Below, in pieces: positions 56,137 to 63,755 of a stretch of DNA of 64,000 nt. This stretch comes from an uncultured Collinsella sp. GTDB lineage: Bacteria; Actinomycetota; Coriobacteriia; Coriobacteriales; Coriobacteriaceae. The stretch is taken from the NCBI GenBank assembly GCA_902497065.1, contig CABVDH010000004.1, forward strand, positions 1 to 64,000, read 5' to 3'. The translations under genes and the position numbers were made by a program. Numbering within the stretch: position 1 is the first letter of the stretch; every line of letters begins with the position of its first letter. Below the pieces are notes generated by a model that had not been told where the DNA came from, did no database searches, and worked only from the letters and a program-made list of their open reading frames with translations.

Positions 56137-56481
56137 ATACCCCTCTCCTCTCATATAGGTATACAGGCCCCGGCGATCGCCGGGATGTTGGCGTTATGGG
56201 ATTTTCGCTGTTGCTTCCAATCATCTGGCAGGCAGACTGAGCAGCAGGTACATGGCGTGGAGAGAAGACATACCGAGGCGAGGGGCAGCTGATGCGCCCC
56301 ACAGACCCGACCGCCCGTCTTGCACATGACCGAGCGCCGCAAAGGCCGCATGCCGGATGCTCCCGGGCACGCCCCGGCGATGGGAAGCGCCCGCAACGGA
56401 AATCCGCATGCGGGTTTATTGTACCCCGCCGTTAAGTGTAATTTCGACAAATATAGGCGGGCGGTAAAGGTTTACCTCGGG
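56137..56481. other. Leader and promoter region of nifJ
   Basis: About 345 bases upstream of nifJ without a supported gene. CCCGGCGATCGCCGGG (56168-56183) is a 16-base palindrome near the start codon, and GGGCGCTTCCCATCGCCGGGGC (read on minus) can pair with parts of the leader. I could not assign a riboswitch class. Confidence 0.35.
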
Positions 56482-57011
56482 TGACCGCCAAAGGCCAGAA
56501 TGGTCCCTCCATCCCCGGACGACTGGCTCTGACGCGCCAAGGAGTGTCCCCAAGTACCGGCAGGAAAGGAACGTCCCTAACTGCCGGCTAGAGGGCGCCG
56601 AGCAGGATGGCGTAGGTGGTGGATTCGCCGAGTTTGAGCTCGTCGCCGGGGTTGAGCTGGGCGGAGCGGCCGGGCTCTACTTGAATACACACACTCGTGG
56701 CCCCGTTTACCACCACGGTGCCGTTAGTGGACGACAGGTCCTCGACAAACCATGCGCCAGACTCGTCGCACCAGATATGGGCATGGCGGGCCGAGACGTC
56801 GTCGGTGATGCCGCCCTCCCCCGTTGCCAGCGCGCCGATCTCAACGCCTTCCTCACTCGGCTGAATCCAGCGCGGGACGCTCACCACGTAGCCGTTTTGC
56901 ACGCACAGCAGTCCCAGCGGATGCGCCGGCGCGACCTCGTGCTCGCCCGCGACCGAAGATGTGCTCAGCGAGCGCGGCGTCGACGTGTCGCCGCCACGGG
57001 TCGCATGAGCG
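56482..57011. repeat. Direct repeat, left copy, bordering the RiPP island
   Basis: About 530 bases matching 63218-63755 in the same orientation with scattered differences. It includes TGACCGCCAA..., the tandem GTCCCCAAGT(A/G)CCGGC repeat (56537-56587) and the 3' part of an FHA-domain gene. The match stops abruptly near 57011. Confidence 0.75.
56588..57011 (-). pseudogene. FHA-domain gene, 5'-truncated copy
   Basis: C-terminal 141 codons of a forkhead-associated domain protein, homologous to the more complete gene at 63324-64000. Visible are the FHA core residues RHAHIW (substitute for SRxH), VEDLSSTNGTVVVNG and PGDELKLGESTTYAIL. The homology ends near 57011, where the sequence leaves the FHA gene; the frame continues to a chance ATG at 57061 (MPFALTP...), so a short fusion protein of 157 residues could be made. 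I regard it as a fragment left by recombination. FHA domains bind phosphothreonine peptides. Confidence 0.75.
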
Positions 57012-57577
57012 CGGCGGCTCGCCCGACTTGGAACTAAGGCGGGCGTGAGAGCAAACGGCATAGGGAACGAATCTTGCGGATGTACTCCTCGACGTCAGGC
57101 AGGTAAGCCCCACGAAGTCACCGGGGAGGCCCAAGCGGCCCGGCACCACTTCCAGATTCTGACCAGGGCGAGTCGTTCGCCGGTGGCTGAAGGCTCGCTC
57201 CCACCCAAAAGGGGAGATTCGCGTTGTTCCCCAATCGCTCTCGCATCTTTCATTTTGTTCGAGGTGGGCTATAAAAACTTTCCTGGTGAAAGGCGGCGAT
57301 TGGTTTCCTTTCTTTCTAGAGGAGCGCGCCTGTAATCTGTTTTCATCCTAAATCAAGTTAAGATCGGACCTTCCAGAGGCAAGTCGACTCAAACTGCGAG
57401 GCTCCATGTTGGAATAAAGAGCGCTGTCGAAGTGCCAACAACACAAAGCTTGCCAGTCTCAAATAGAACCTTTTGGGAGTCCGATTGGGCCGCACACCGA
57501 ATCCCCGCTGGTGGTTTTTTATAGCTGCGCAACAATAAACAAGGTTAGTGCCAGTCCAGCATGAAATTGAGGAACGT
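57012..57577. other. Left flank of the island; no intact gene
   Basis: About 565 bases, with base composition shifting from GC-rich to AT-rich near 57250. Read on minus, a short frame with LPDVEEYIRKIRSLCRLLSR (57048-57110) looks like remnant coding sequence but is interrupted at once by stops. The AT-rich part before the radical SAM gene probably carries its promoter (TTTTTTATAGCTG near 57514-57526). Confidence 0.4.
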
Positions 57578-58936
57578 ATGCATTTTTTCTCAATAAGTGA
57601 TCGTCGTTACTGCTTCGATGAGGTCACTCGCAATTGCTTTCAGGTTGACCAAGCATCAGAAGATGCGCTTCGCATATTTGAAGCATCGGGAAGAACGGTC
57701 AACTCGAAGTTGCTAACAAAGTCACTTGCTGCGAAAGGCTACGACCAAACGACCATAGCAGAACTTGAAGACGACATTGATGAGTATCAACGATTGTCTG
57801 AGCGGACTTTCTTAACAAAAGACACGCCTCGAAAACTTAGATCCATCGAACTCCACGTTTCACATGCATGCAACCTTGGTTGTAGTTACTGTTTTGCCGG
57901 TAAAGGAGATTATGGAACGTCTCCTCTGCTGATGACAGACGAGATAGCCTTCAAGGCGGTCGACTACCTCGTCGCAAGTTCATCGGAAAACGAAACGCTT
58001 GCGATCGTCTTTTTTGGTGGGGAACCCATGATTAACGAGCCGCTGATATGGAAAACGGTCGACTATTCAAAAAGAATATACCCCAATAGAAACTTTACCT
58101 ATTCTATTACGACCAACGGAACGCTTTTGAATGACACTGCTGTGAATTCTTTCAAGGAGCACGGGTTTTCTGTTCTGATTAGTCTCGATGGTACAGGATG
58201 CAAGCACGATGCATCGCGCCCGTACAAGACGGGAGGCGGCTCTTTCTCCGATATCGACAAAAACGTTCGTCGTTTTTCCGAGTCGTTCCCCTTCGGCGCA
58301 AGAGCGACCTTAACAAATAATAACTGTAACCTTGTTGAAGACTATCTTCAGTTTAAAGAGATGGGCTTCAGAAGGATTTACTTCTCGCCCGTGAGCTCAT
58401 TCGATGAGAATATCAAACTCGACGAACACTCATTAAACAAAATCAGGGCGGGCCTAATAGATTTGGCGGATCAATATCTCAAACAGATTGATCAAGGGGA
58501 AAAGCCCTTGTTTAGAACATTGAAAACTGCAGTTGATTTGATTATGAGCAACAGGATCGCCTTTGTCGGATGCGGGGCTGGCAGGCGTTTTATTTCCGTG
58601 ACTCCCGAAGGGGACGTATACCCCTGTCACAGGTTTGTCGGGATGATGCGATTCAAAATGGGCAACATCGTCACCGGAATTGACGAAACTAGGTATATTG
58701 AAAACTGGAGTCAGGGTGTCGAAAAAAGAATTGACTGTACGGACTGTTGGGCTCGGTCTTTCTGTGGTGGGGGCTGTAGCTGGGAGGCTGCAGACGAGCA
58801 CGGCTACTTGCCCAAGAGTCTACACCCTGCATCATGTGAATATAGAAAAATGTGCTACGAGATGGCTTTTGACCTTATTTCCCGCCACTCATCTTCGCAG
58901 GAGAAAAATCAACGAGAAGCTACTGTATCGGAATAA
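57578..58936 (+). CDS. Radical SAM/SPASM peptide maturase (RiPP, ranthipeptide-like)
   Basis: Enzyme of 452 residues. The N-terminal 80 residues (MHFFSISDRRYCFDEVTRNCFQ..., with a Leu-rich helical part) match the precursor-binding region of SCIFF/ranthipeptide-type maturases. The radical SAM core (about 95-300) has CNLGCSYC, the CxxxCxxC ligand of the SAM 4Fe-4S cluster, and FFGGEPMINEPLIW. The SPASM domain (about 330-435) has CGAGRRFISVTPEGDVYPCHR, DCTDCWARSFCGGGC and a final CEYRKMC for auxiliary clusters. Such enzymes join Cys sulphur to a carbon of another residue. Two Cys-rich small peptides follow directly. Codon use is AT-richer than outside. ATG at 57578 follows TTGAGGAACGT. Confidence 0.92.
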   Translation: MHFFSISDRRYCFDEVTRNCFQVDQASEDALRIFEASGRTVNSKLLTKSLAAKGYDQTTIAELEDDIDEYQRLSERTFLTKDTPRKLRSIELHVSHACNLGCSYCFAGKGDYGTSPLLMTDEIAFKAVDYLVASSSENETLAIVFFGGEPMINEPLIWKTVDYSKRIYPNRNFTYSITTNGTLLNDTAVNSFKEHGFSVLISLDGTGCKHDASRPYKTGGGSFSDIDKNVRRFSESFPFGARATLTNNNCNLVEDYLQFKEMGFRRIYFSPVSSFDENIKLDEHSLNKIRAGLIDLADQYLKQIDQGEKPLFRTLKTAVDLIMSNRIAFVGCGAGRRFISVTPEGDVYPCHRFVGMMRFKMGNIVTGIDETRYIENWSQGVEKRIDCTDCWARSFCGGGCSWEAADEHGYLPKSLHPASCEYRKMCYEMAFDLISRHSSSQEKNQREATVSE

Positions 58937-58963
58937 GCGGTTCAGCGCATTGCTGTCACCATT

Positions 58964-59047
58964 GTGGAGGTGTTCGTTCTTCTGATTACCGTCTGCGAAG
59001 CTTATTGCTACATTCGCCGAAACCATTCTAGAAATATGGTGAACTAG
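58964..59047 (+). CDS. Possible 27-residue hydrophobic peptide
   Basis: GTG-initiated frame of 27 codons, MEVFVLLITVCEAYCYIRRN then HSRNMVN, hydrophobic then basic, between the maturase and the first precursor. The frame is open further upstream (AVQRIAVTI) and lacks a clear ribosome site. It resembles in build the 35-residue peptide at 59598. It may be chance. Confidence 0.25.
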   Translation: MEVFVLLITVCEAYCYIRRNHSRNMVN

Positions 59048-59105
59048 ACATCTTGGTTTGTTATACACAATATTGAGGTTTTTCTGCACTCAAAGGGAGG
59101 TAGTC

Positions 59106-59309
59106 GTGAAGCATATTCATCCGATTAATCCAGGAAGTGGCGACGAGGCAGGCGTGAAGCCGATGTCTTTTGACTGCCTCTTGGGCATTACTGACATCTG
59201 TACTGTTTATGATAAAGCAGATGGCTGTGGTGCATACGATTACTGCGACTATGACATGGATGGCGGCAGCATCTGCGTTGTAGATCACTGTGGCATTGAT
59301 CAAACGTAG
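59106..59309 (+). CDS. Cys-rich RiPP precursor peptide 1
   Basis: Peptide of 67 residues starting at GTG, five bases after GGGAGG. It begins KHIHPINPGSGDEAGV, and the C-terminal part holds six Cys (24, 32, 41, 47, 57, 62) with many Asp. CTVYD and CGAYD are Cys-X3-Asp motifs, the pattern cross-linked by PapB-type radical SAM enzymes. The start and cysteine layout match precursor 2, downstream. It is the natural substrate candidate for the maturase 57578-58936. No double-glycine leader cleavage site is obvious (there is one GG at 54-55 within the core). The mature boundaries are unknown. Confidence 0.8.
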   Translation: MKHIHPINPGSGDEAGVKPMSFDCLLGITDICTVYDKADGCGAYDYCDYDMDGGSICVVDHCGIDQT

Positions 59310-59339
59310 TCTCTAATTGGATTAAGGTGAGGAGCTGTT

Positions 59340-59519
59340 ATGAAGCATATCCATCCTGTTGGTTCAAATGAACATCCTCCCGTTGAGCCTTGTTGTCTTG
59401 GAGTTGATATATGCAATTTTTACGACATCGCCGAGTGCCCTGTTGCGGATTGGTGCTATGTCGATAAAGAATCAAGCTGTGTTTTGCCAGCAGATTGGTG
59501 CGATCCAGTTGACGAGTAG
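59340..59519 (+). CDS. Cys-rich RiPP precursor peptide 2
   Basis: Peptide of 59 residues, ATG six bases after GAGGAG. It begins MKHIHPVGSNEHPPVEP, like precursor 1, and has seven Cys (18, 19, 25, 33, 39, 47, 54). Cys-X3-Asp occurs four times: CLGVD, CNFYD, CPVAD and CDPVD. Shared positions with precursor 1 are C-x-L-G-x-D-I-C, then YD, C, a D(W/Y)C pair, SxC or SC, V and D-x-C. The two peptides are diverged duplicates. It lies 30 bases after precursor 1 and so is in the same transcript. It ends in PVDE. Confidence 0.8.
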   Translation: MKHIHPVGSNEHPPVEPCCLGVDICNFYDIAECPVADWCYVDKESSCVLPADWCDPVDE

Positions 59520-59597
59520 TTTTGTGGCTAGGAACTATTTGGTCCAATTCAGAATAAGATGGGAACAAATACCAAAATCTCGTGTCTGGGAGGAGTT

Positions 59598-59705
59598 ATG
59601 CCATTATTGCAAGGTCTCGTTGGATTAGCCTTTATACTTGCGTTATATCTGGCACCTTTTTTAATTCTATTCTTCATTATCCGACTCTTTCTTCGGAGAA
59701 AATAG
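59598..59705 (+). CDS. 35-residue single-helix membrane peptide
   Basis: Small protein MPLLQGLVGLAFILALYLAP then FLILFFIIRLFLRRK: one hydrophobic helix with a basic C-terminus. ATG follows GGGAGGAGTT, an excellent ribosome site. It is 78 bases after precursor 2 and before the cluster terminator, so it belongs to the same transcript. It could be an immunity peptide, a helper of export, or a toxin-like small membrane peptide. No family is recognised. Confidence 0.6.
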   Translation: MPLLQGLVGLAFILALYLAPFLILFFIIRLFLRRK

Positions 59706-59770
59706 GAGTGTCACGCAAACATTAGCGTAGCTTTCTTCCAATATGAGCCGAGCATTGGCAAGTGGAATAA

Positions 59771-59818
59771 GAAGCCCGACCGTTCGCCACATGAAAGTGA
59801 TCGGACGGGCTTCTCTAT
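59771..59818 (+). terminator. Terminator of the maturase-precursor operon
   Basis: GAAGCCCG-A-CCG (59771-59782) pairs with CGG-A-CGGGCTTC (59802-59813) apart from one A/A mismatch, followed by TCTATTT. It lies 65 bases after the small membrane peptide and sets the 3' end of the plus-strand unit. Confidence 0.7.
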
Positions 59819-59908
59819 TTAACCCGGGCCGCCACCCATAGCGGCTTTCCAAGCGTATTCTCAGTGCAAAGCAATCGTCAGTTTAATCCTATGCGCTGAT
59901 ACCGCATT

Positions 59909-60034
59909 TCATTTGTTCGGCTCGAATTCTACGGCCTGGCAACCCTCGCACTCTCCGGCAAATGGATTGAACGCGAAGGCAGAGATGATGTGTGCGTGGA
60001 CATCGAGGCTGCTGTAGGCAACATACTGGGACAT
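59909..60034 (-). pseudogene. IS110-family transposase N-terminal fragment
   Basis: A 41-codon frame, MSQYVAYSSLDVHAHIISAF then AFNPFAGECEGCQ..., matches the N-terminus of IS110-type (DEDD) transposases, which start with a conserved LDVHxxxISA region carrying the first catalytic Asp. Only this piece remains, followed by a stop. It marks a past insertion sequence inside the island. Confidence 0.55.
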
Positions 60035-60405
60035 GGACCCCCGCTGCGCGTGGTATGCGGCCCGGCATATTCATTGCCGTCCAACCCCGTGTAGTTGCAG
60101 CAAAGGGTGGAACCTCAATGCTCAGCTCATGTTGTCCGTGGGACACGAGAATCGTAAGTACACTTTGGTGCGATTCTCACGCTGATACTGAGCCACCTGG
60201 AATAAGATACGTCGCGACAACACTTCGCTTCACCTCTGTCTCGACAAGATGACGTAGACTAAAGTTTCCTTTAGTAAGAGAACGAGAACTATATCTGAAA
60301 GCGTTGCGATGGCGTGAAGGCACCGAGTCCGAACCGCCTGAATGCTACGTGCATCTGCATCGCCTTTTTGTTATCTCTGCCAGTTGGGTAGCACTACACT
60401 TGTCA
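60035..60405. other. Intergenic region with IS remnant context
   Basis: About 370 bases with no intact gene. GAGAATCG (60147-60154) pairs with CGATTCTC (60171-60178). This may be the left end of the decayed IS110 element or an unrelated hairpin. No terminator is obvious after the ABC gene stop at 60406. Confidence 0.35.
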
Positions 60406-62058
60406 TCATTTACCCTGGTACATGCTGCCTAAATCCACTACCCCTTCTACCGCGCCGACCATCTCGTCATCGTGAGAGACAACGATGATCAGCTGGCTTT
60501 GCTTGTTGCGCTTAACATAGGCCGCAAGCTCGGCGCGGCTTACAGCGTCTAACCCAGTCGTGGGCTCGTCGAGTACCAAAACTGACGACTTGCGTGAAAT
60601 CGCCGACCATAAGTACACTCGGCGCAGCTCACCGCCCGAAAGCGCGGAGCAACGTTTCCCGAGCAACTCCTTCACGCTGTTTTCCAGCGAAAGTAGGCCA
60701 TCTACACCCCGGTGATAGGAAGAAAAGGGCGTGTCGAAATACTCTAACAGCTCTTTCACCGTTTCGTCCGGCGCGAAGCACGACTGTGGGCAGCACGATA
60801 TCTCTCTCGCACGTATGTAATCCAAGTCGCATTCTTCGATTGGCACGCCGTTGTATTTTACTTTGCCTTTCGATGAGTATAGCCCGAGCATCAAGTAAAG
60901 AAGTGACGTCTTGCCTCTTCCGTTTTCCCCAACTATGCAATATGTACCAGGACCGGAAAACTTGAAAGAAAACCCGCCGAGGACCTCTCGGACAGATCCG
61001 TCTGGAAGGGCAACCGAGAATTCCAAATCAGATACCGAAATGTCATTTATTTCATCGAGTTTAGCTAAATCGGTCCGATTCCACCCCGATCTCTCCTTTT
61101 CTCTCGTCGCGATAGCCGTCCTATCCCATGATGCTTTGGCATCTTGATAGGATTTGAACAATGACATCATACTTTTCAAAGTCTTAAAGAGAACCGCGAA
61201 GTATGTACCGATGATAGTGTACTCGCCTATTGACATAGTTCCGTTAATGATTCGTACTCCGGAAACAACAAGTATCACCGCTTGAAACAACGCTGCGAAA
61301 AGACCATCGAGCGATGTCAGAGAATATGATAGCTTTCCGGAGCGCAAAACTTTGGGAAAATAGCTCTTAAACCCAGCGTCGAGCGCTTGTTCGCTCTTGC
61401 CGTACGAAGATGTCAGTTGAATGTTGAGAATCTGATTAAGCTGCGATGCAATTGCGGCGTAAAAGGCGCTGTCCGCCTCTTTCTTCTCATACGTGACCCT
61501 ATACAAAAGTTTCCTCAACCCAGTAATTACACAGAAATACACGATGAGGAGAATGATGGAAAACACCGCGAGAGTTGAATCAATTGACCATATGATAAGC
61601 AATACGATGGGAATGGCTACAATGGACAGCGGCGCACTGATAAAATTCGCCAAAACGAAGGATGAGACCACGCTGGAGTCGGAAATAATCCGTTGCGTTG
61701 TATAGGCTGGATCGATGGTCCGACTCACCAAGTAATCGTCTCTTTCAAAACGCAAGACGGCCTCCCTGAGAAGATCAAAGGAAAGTCTCGTGGTTATGCG
61801 AATGGAAAGTGTTCCTGCAAAATAAGTAAAGAGGGTGGAGAAAACTCCTATTGACGCAACCAGGAGCGCGAAGAGTACGGCGTCTCTTTCGCTGCGGTTA
61901 CCGAGAAGAAAATCTAAGAATTTCCCGTTCACGTATGGCATGGCATAGGAGAGAGCGGTTCCAATCACCGTGATAGCAATGAAGACGAAAGCCCCTTTTG
62001 CTCTGATGAACCTCGAGAGAACGCATCGAATCAAGGAAGGCCCCAATCTACCCGCCAC
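60406..62058 (-). CDS. ABC exporter (fused permease/ATPase) of the RiPP island
   Basis: Half-transporter of 550 residues: six-helix membrane domain (about 15-310) and nucleotide-binding domain (about 345-545) with Walker A GENGRGKTS, signature ALSGGELRRVYLWSAI, Walker B VLVLDEPTTGLD and H-loop VVSHDDEM. Walker A has GRGKTS where GSGKST is usual. It lacks an N-terminal C39 peptidase domain, so it would export a peptide whose leader is removed elsewhere. It is transcribed toward the precursor operon from the far side of the island and is AT-rich like it. The GTG start at 62058 has a weak ribosome site. Export of the modified peptide is inference. Confidence 0.86.
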   Translation of the reverse strand: MAGRLGPSLIRCVLSRFIRAKGAFVFIAITVIGTALSYAMPYVNGKFLDFLLGNRSERDAVLFALLVASIGVFSTLFTYFAGTLSIRITTRLSFDLLREAVLRFERDDYLVSRTIDPAYTTQRIISDSSVVSSFVLANFISAPLSIVAIPIVLLIIWSIDSTLAVFSIILLIVYFCVITGLRKLLYRVTYEKKEADSAFYAAIASQLNQILNIQLTSSYGKSEQALDAGFKSYFPKVLRSGKLSYSLTSLDGLFAALFQAVILVVSGVRIINGTMSIGEYTIIGTYFAVLFKTLKSMMSLFKSYQDAKASWDRTAIATREKERSGWNRTDLAKLDEINDISVSDLEFSVALPDGSVREVLGGFSFKFSGPGTYCIVGENGRGKTSLLYLMLGLYSSKGKVKYNGVPIEECDLDYIRAREISCCPQSCFAPDETVKELLEYFDTPFSSYHRGVDGLLSLENSVKELLGKRCSALSGGELRRVYLWSAISRKSSVLVLDEPTTGLDAVSRAELAAYVKRNKQSQLIIVVSHDDEMVGAVEGVVDLGSMYQGK

Positions 62059-62204
62059 AAAACATCAATCACTGATACCTTACACCTCAACACAACAGGA
62101 GCGAAGATTTGCCAATGAGACTGCTTTAAGATTGCCTTGGGCCAATACGATCTCAAGCTCTTCCTACAAGAGAGTCGGAATCGGACATCTCCTCCGACGA
62201 ACCT

Positions 62205-62248
62205 GGCAATCGGGCGGTTGAAATATCTTTTTCAACCGCCCGATTGCC
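62205..62248. other. 19-bp perfect hairpin
   Basis: GGCAATCGGGCGGTTGAAA (62205-62223) pairs with 62230-62248 without mismatch around a 6-base loop. No U-run on either side. It lies in the 315-base gap between the ABC gene and the decayed methyltransferase, and nothing else is visible in that gap. Confidence 0.65.
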
Positions 62249-62373
62249 ACAATAGATTTGAGCATCCGCCCACAAACGTCCGCGTTTTATACCCATCAAA
62301 TCCTTTGCCTTTTGTCGTCTAGACTAGAAAAATCGCTCGAAATAACGCAACCGGCCTGCTCGCTTGAAGAAAC

Positions 62374-63148
62374 CTAAGCCCGTAACGTAGATGTGCAAAC
62401 TTCCGAAACGCCTTGCGCGGCATAGTGCGTATAAACTTCGTCAACCGCCTCAGAAATATCTGAGTATCGCGCCGGGTCAAAAGCATACGATGTCGCAGCT
62501 ATACCCTGCACCCATTCGGAACGCGGATTAATTGAATAGCCACACAGCATCATCATACATGCATCTAGACCTGATTTCCCAAGTATCCGACGTATTGATG
62601 AGAGCATCGCGGGTCGCCCCTGCACCATCGTCGTCACCCCTATTAGCAGTATTTACCGTTTTTCTCTAAATGCGTATCGCCACCCTTAAGAATACGAAGT
62701 GTTTTATCCAGACCCGATTGTCCTCCATCTCAAACGAAGGGATAAGGAATCTCATCCGGAATCGGCAGTAACGGAGGATTCACAACGACAAGCGAAAAAC
62801 ATGAGTCATCTCTCAGAGGGGAGTAAAGGCTCCCCTCAAGCACCCTAGTTTCGTCATCCAAAGAGTTGATGGCAGTGTTTTTCTTACAAAGGTCGACAAC
62901 AAAAGGGTTGATTTCTACAGATGTTACATCCATGCCACAGTTGGTAAGTATCAGGCCCTGTATTCTGGGGCCAGAACACAAATCGAGAGCCTTCCGTGCG
63001 CTCTGCGGTGTAAGGCGCCAATCTCAGCAAATCTGTCCCACAATACTGCGCTGAAGAACAAGACGGAACCCCTGAGCCAAACTCCCCTATACCTTATTAA
63101 GGCTAAGACAGGCAAGTTCACGCACCCGGCATATTCCAGAATAACATC
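62374..63148 (-). pseudogene. SAM-dependent methyltransferase, broken by frameshifts and stops
   Basis: Three consecutive pieces in different frames read as one class I methyltransferase. First FFSAVLWDRFAEIGA, then after a frameshift near 63020 LTPQSARKALDLCSG, VTSVEINPF and SLVVVNPPLLPIPDE (SAM-binding and NPP motifs). Then comes a TGA at 62730-62732 where Gly is expected (PFV-stop-DGGQSGLDKTLRIL). Further stops and a shift near 62640-62700 lead into AMLSSIRRILGKSGLDA, NPRSEWVQGIAATSYAFDP and the C-terminus. At least three lesions, so it is inactive. It lies at the right end of the island and may once have belonged to the RiPP pathway. Confidence 0.7.
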
Positions 63149-63217
63149 CTATTGTTTTAGATGCTCTACAAGCATGAACAGCCGCGAATCGGAAAGATCT
63201 TCTAGTTTCGCCCCGAC

Positions 63218-63755
63218 TGACCGCCAAGGGCCAAAATGGCCCTTCCATCCCCGGGCGACTGGCTCTGGCGCGCCGAGGAGTGTCCCCAAGTGCCGGCAGA
63301 AAAGAAACGTCCCTATCTGCCGGCTAGAGAGCACCGAAGAGGATGGCGTAGGTAGTGGATTCGCCGAGCTTGAGCTCGTCGCCGGGATTGAGTTGGGCGG
63401 AACGGCCGGGCTCGACCTGAATGCAGACGCGCGTGGCCCCGTTTACCACCACGGTTCCGTTGGTGGACGACAAGTCCTCGACGCGCCAGATATTTTGAGC
63501 ATCGCACCAGATATGAGCATGGCGGGCCGAGACATCGTCGCCGACGTCGGTAATATCGCCCTCACCAGTGGCCAGCGCGCCAATCTCAACACCCTGCTCG
63601 CTCGGCTGAATCCAGCGCGGGGCGCTCACGACAAAACTGTTTTGTACGCGCAGCAAGCCCAAGGGGTGCGCCGGGGCGGGTTCGCGTTCGCCCGCGGTCA
63701 TCGACATGCCAAGCGAACGCGGCGTGGATGTTCCTCCGCCACAGGTCGCGTGCGC
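63218..63755. repeat. Direct repeat, right copy, bordering the RiPP island
   Basis: Matches 56482-57011 in the same orientation: the TGACCGCCAA start, the tandem GTCCCCAAGTGCCGGC repeat (63283-63323) and the 3' part of the FHA gene. The right copy continues into the rest of the FHA gene, so it is the parental side. Confidence 0.75.

Noticed and set aside
56137..56481. Riboswitch or T-box in the nifJ leader
   Set aside because: GC-rich with local palindromes, but I could not identify a T-box sequence, specifier stem or any known aptamer core.
57012..57577. Additional gene on minus left of the maturase
   Set aside because: The stretch LPDVEEYIRKIRSLCRLLSR looks coding but is flanked at once by stops in the same frame; too short to annotate as a gene.
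62730..62732. TGA in the methyltransferase read as a recoded (selenocysteine) codon
   Set aside because: The position is a Gly in the family pattern, no SECIS-like hairpin is seen just after it, and other frameshifts and stops are present in the same gene.
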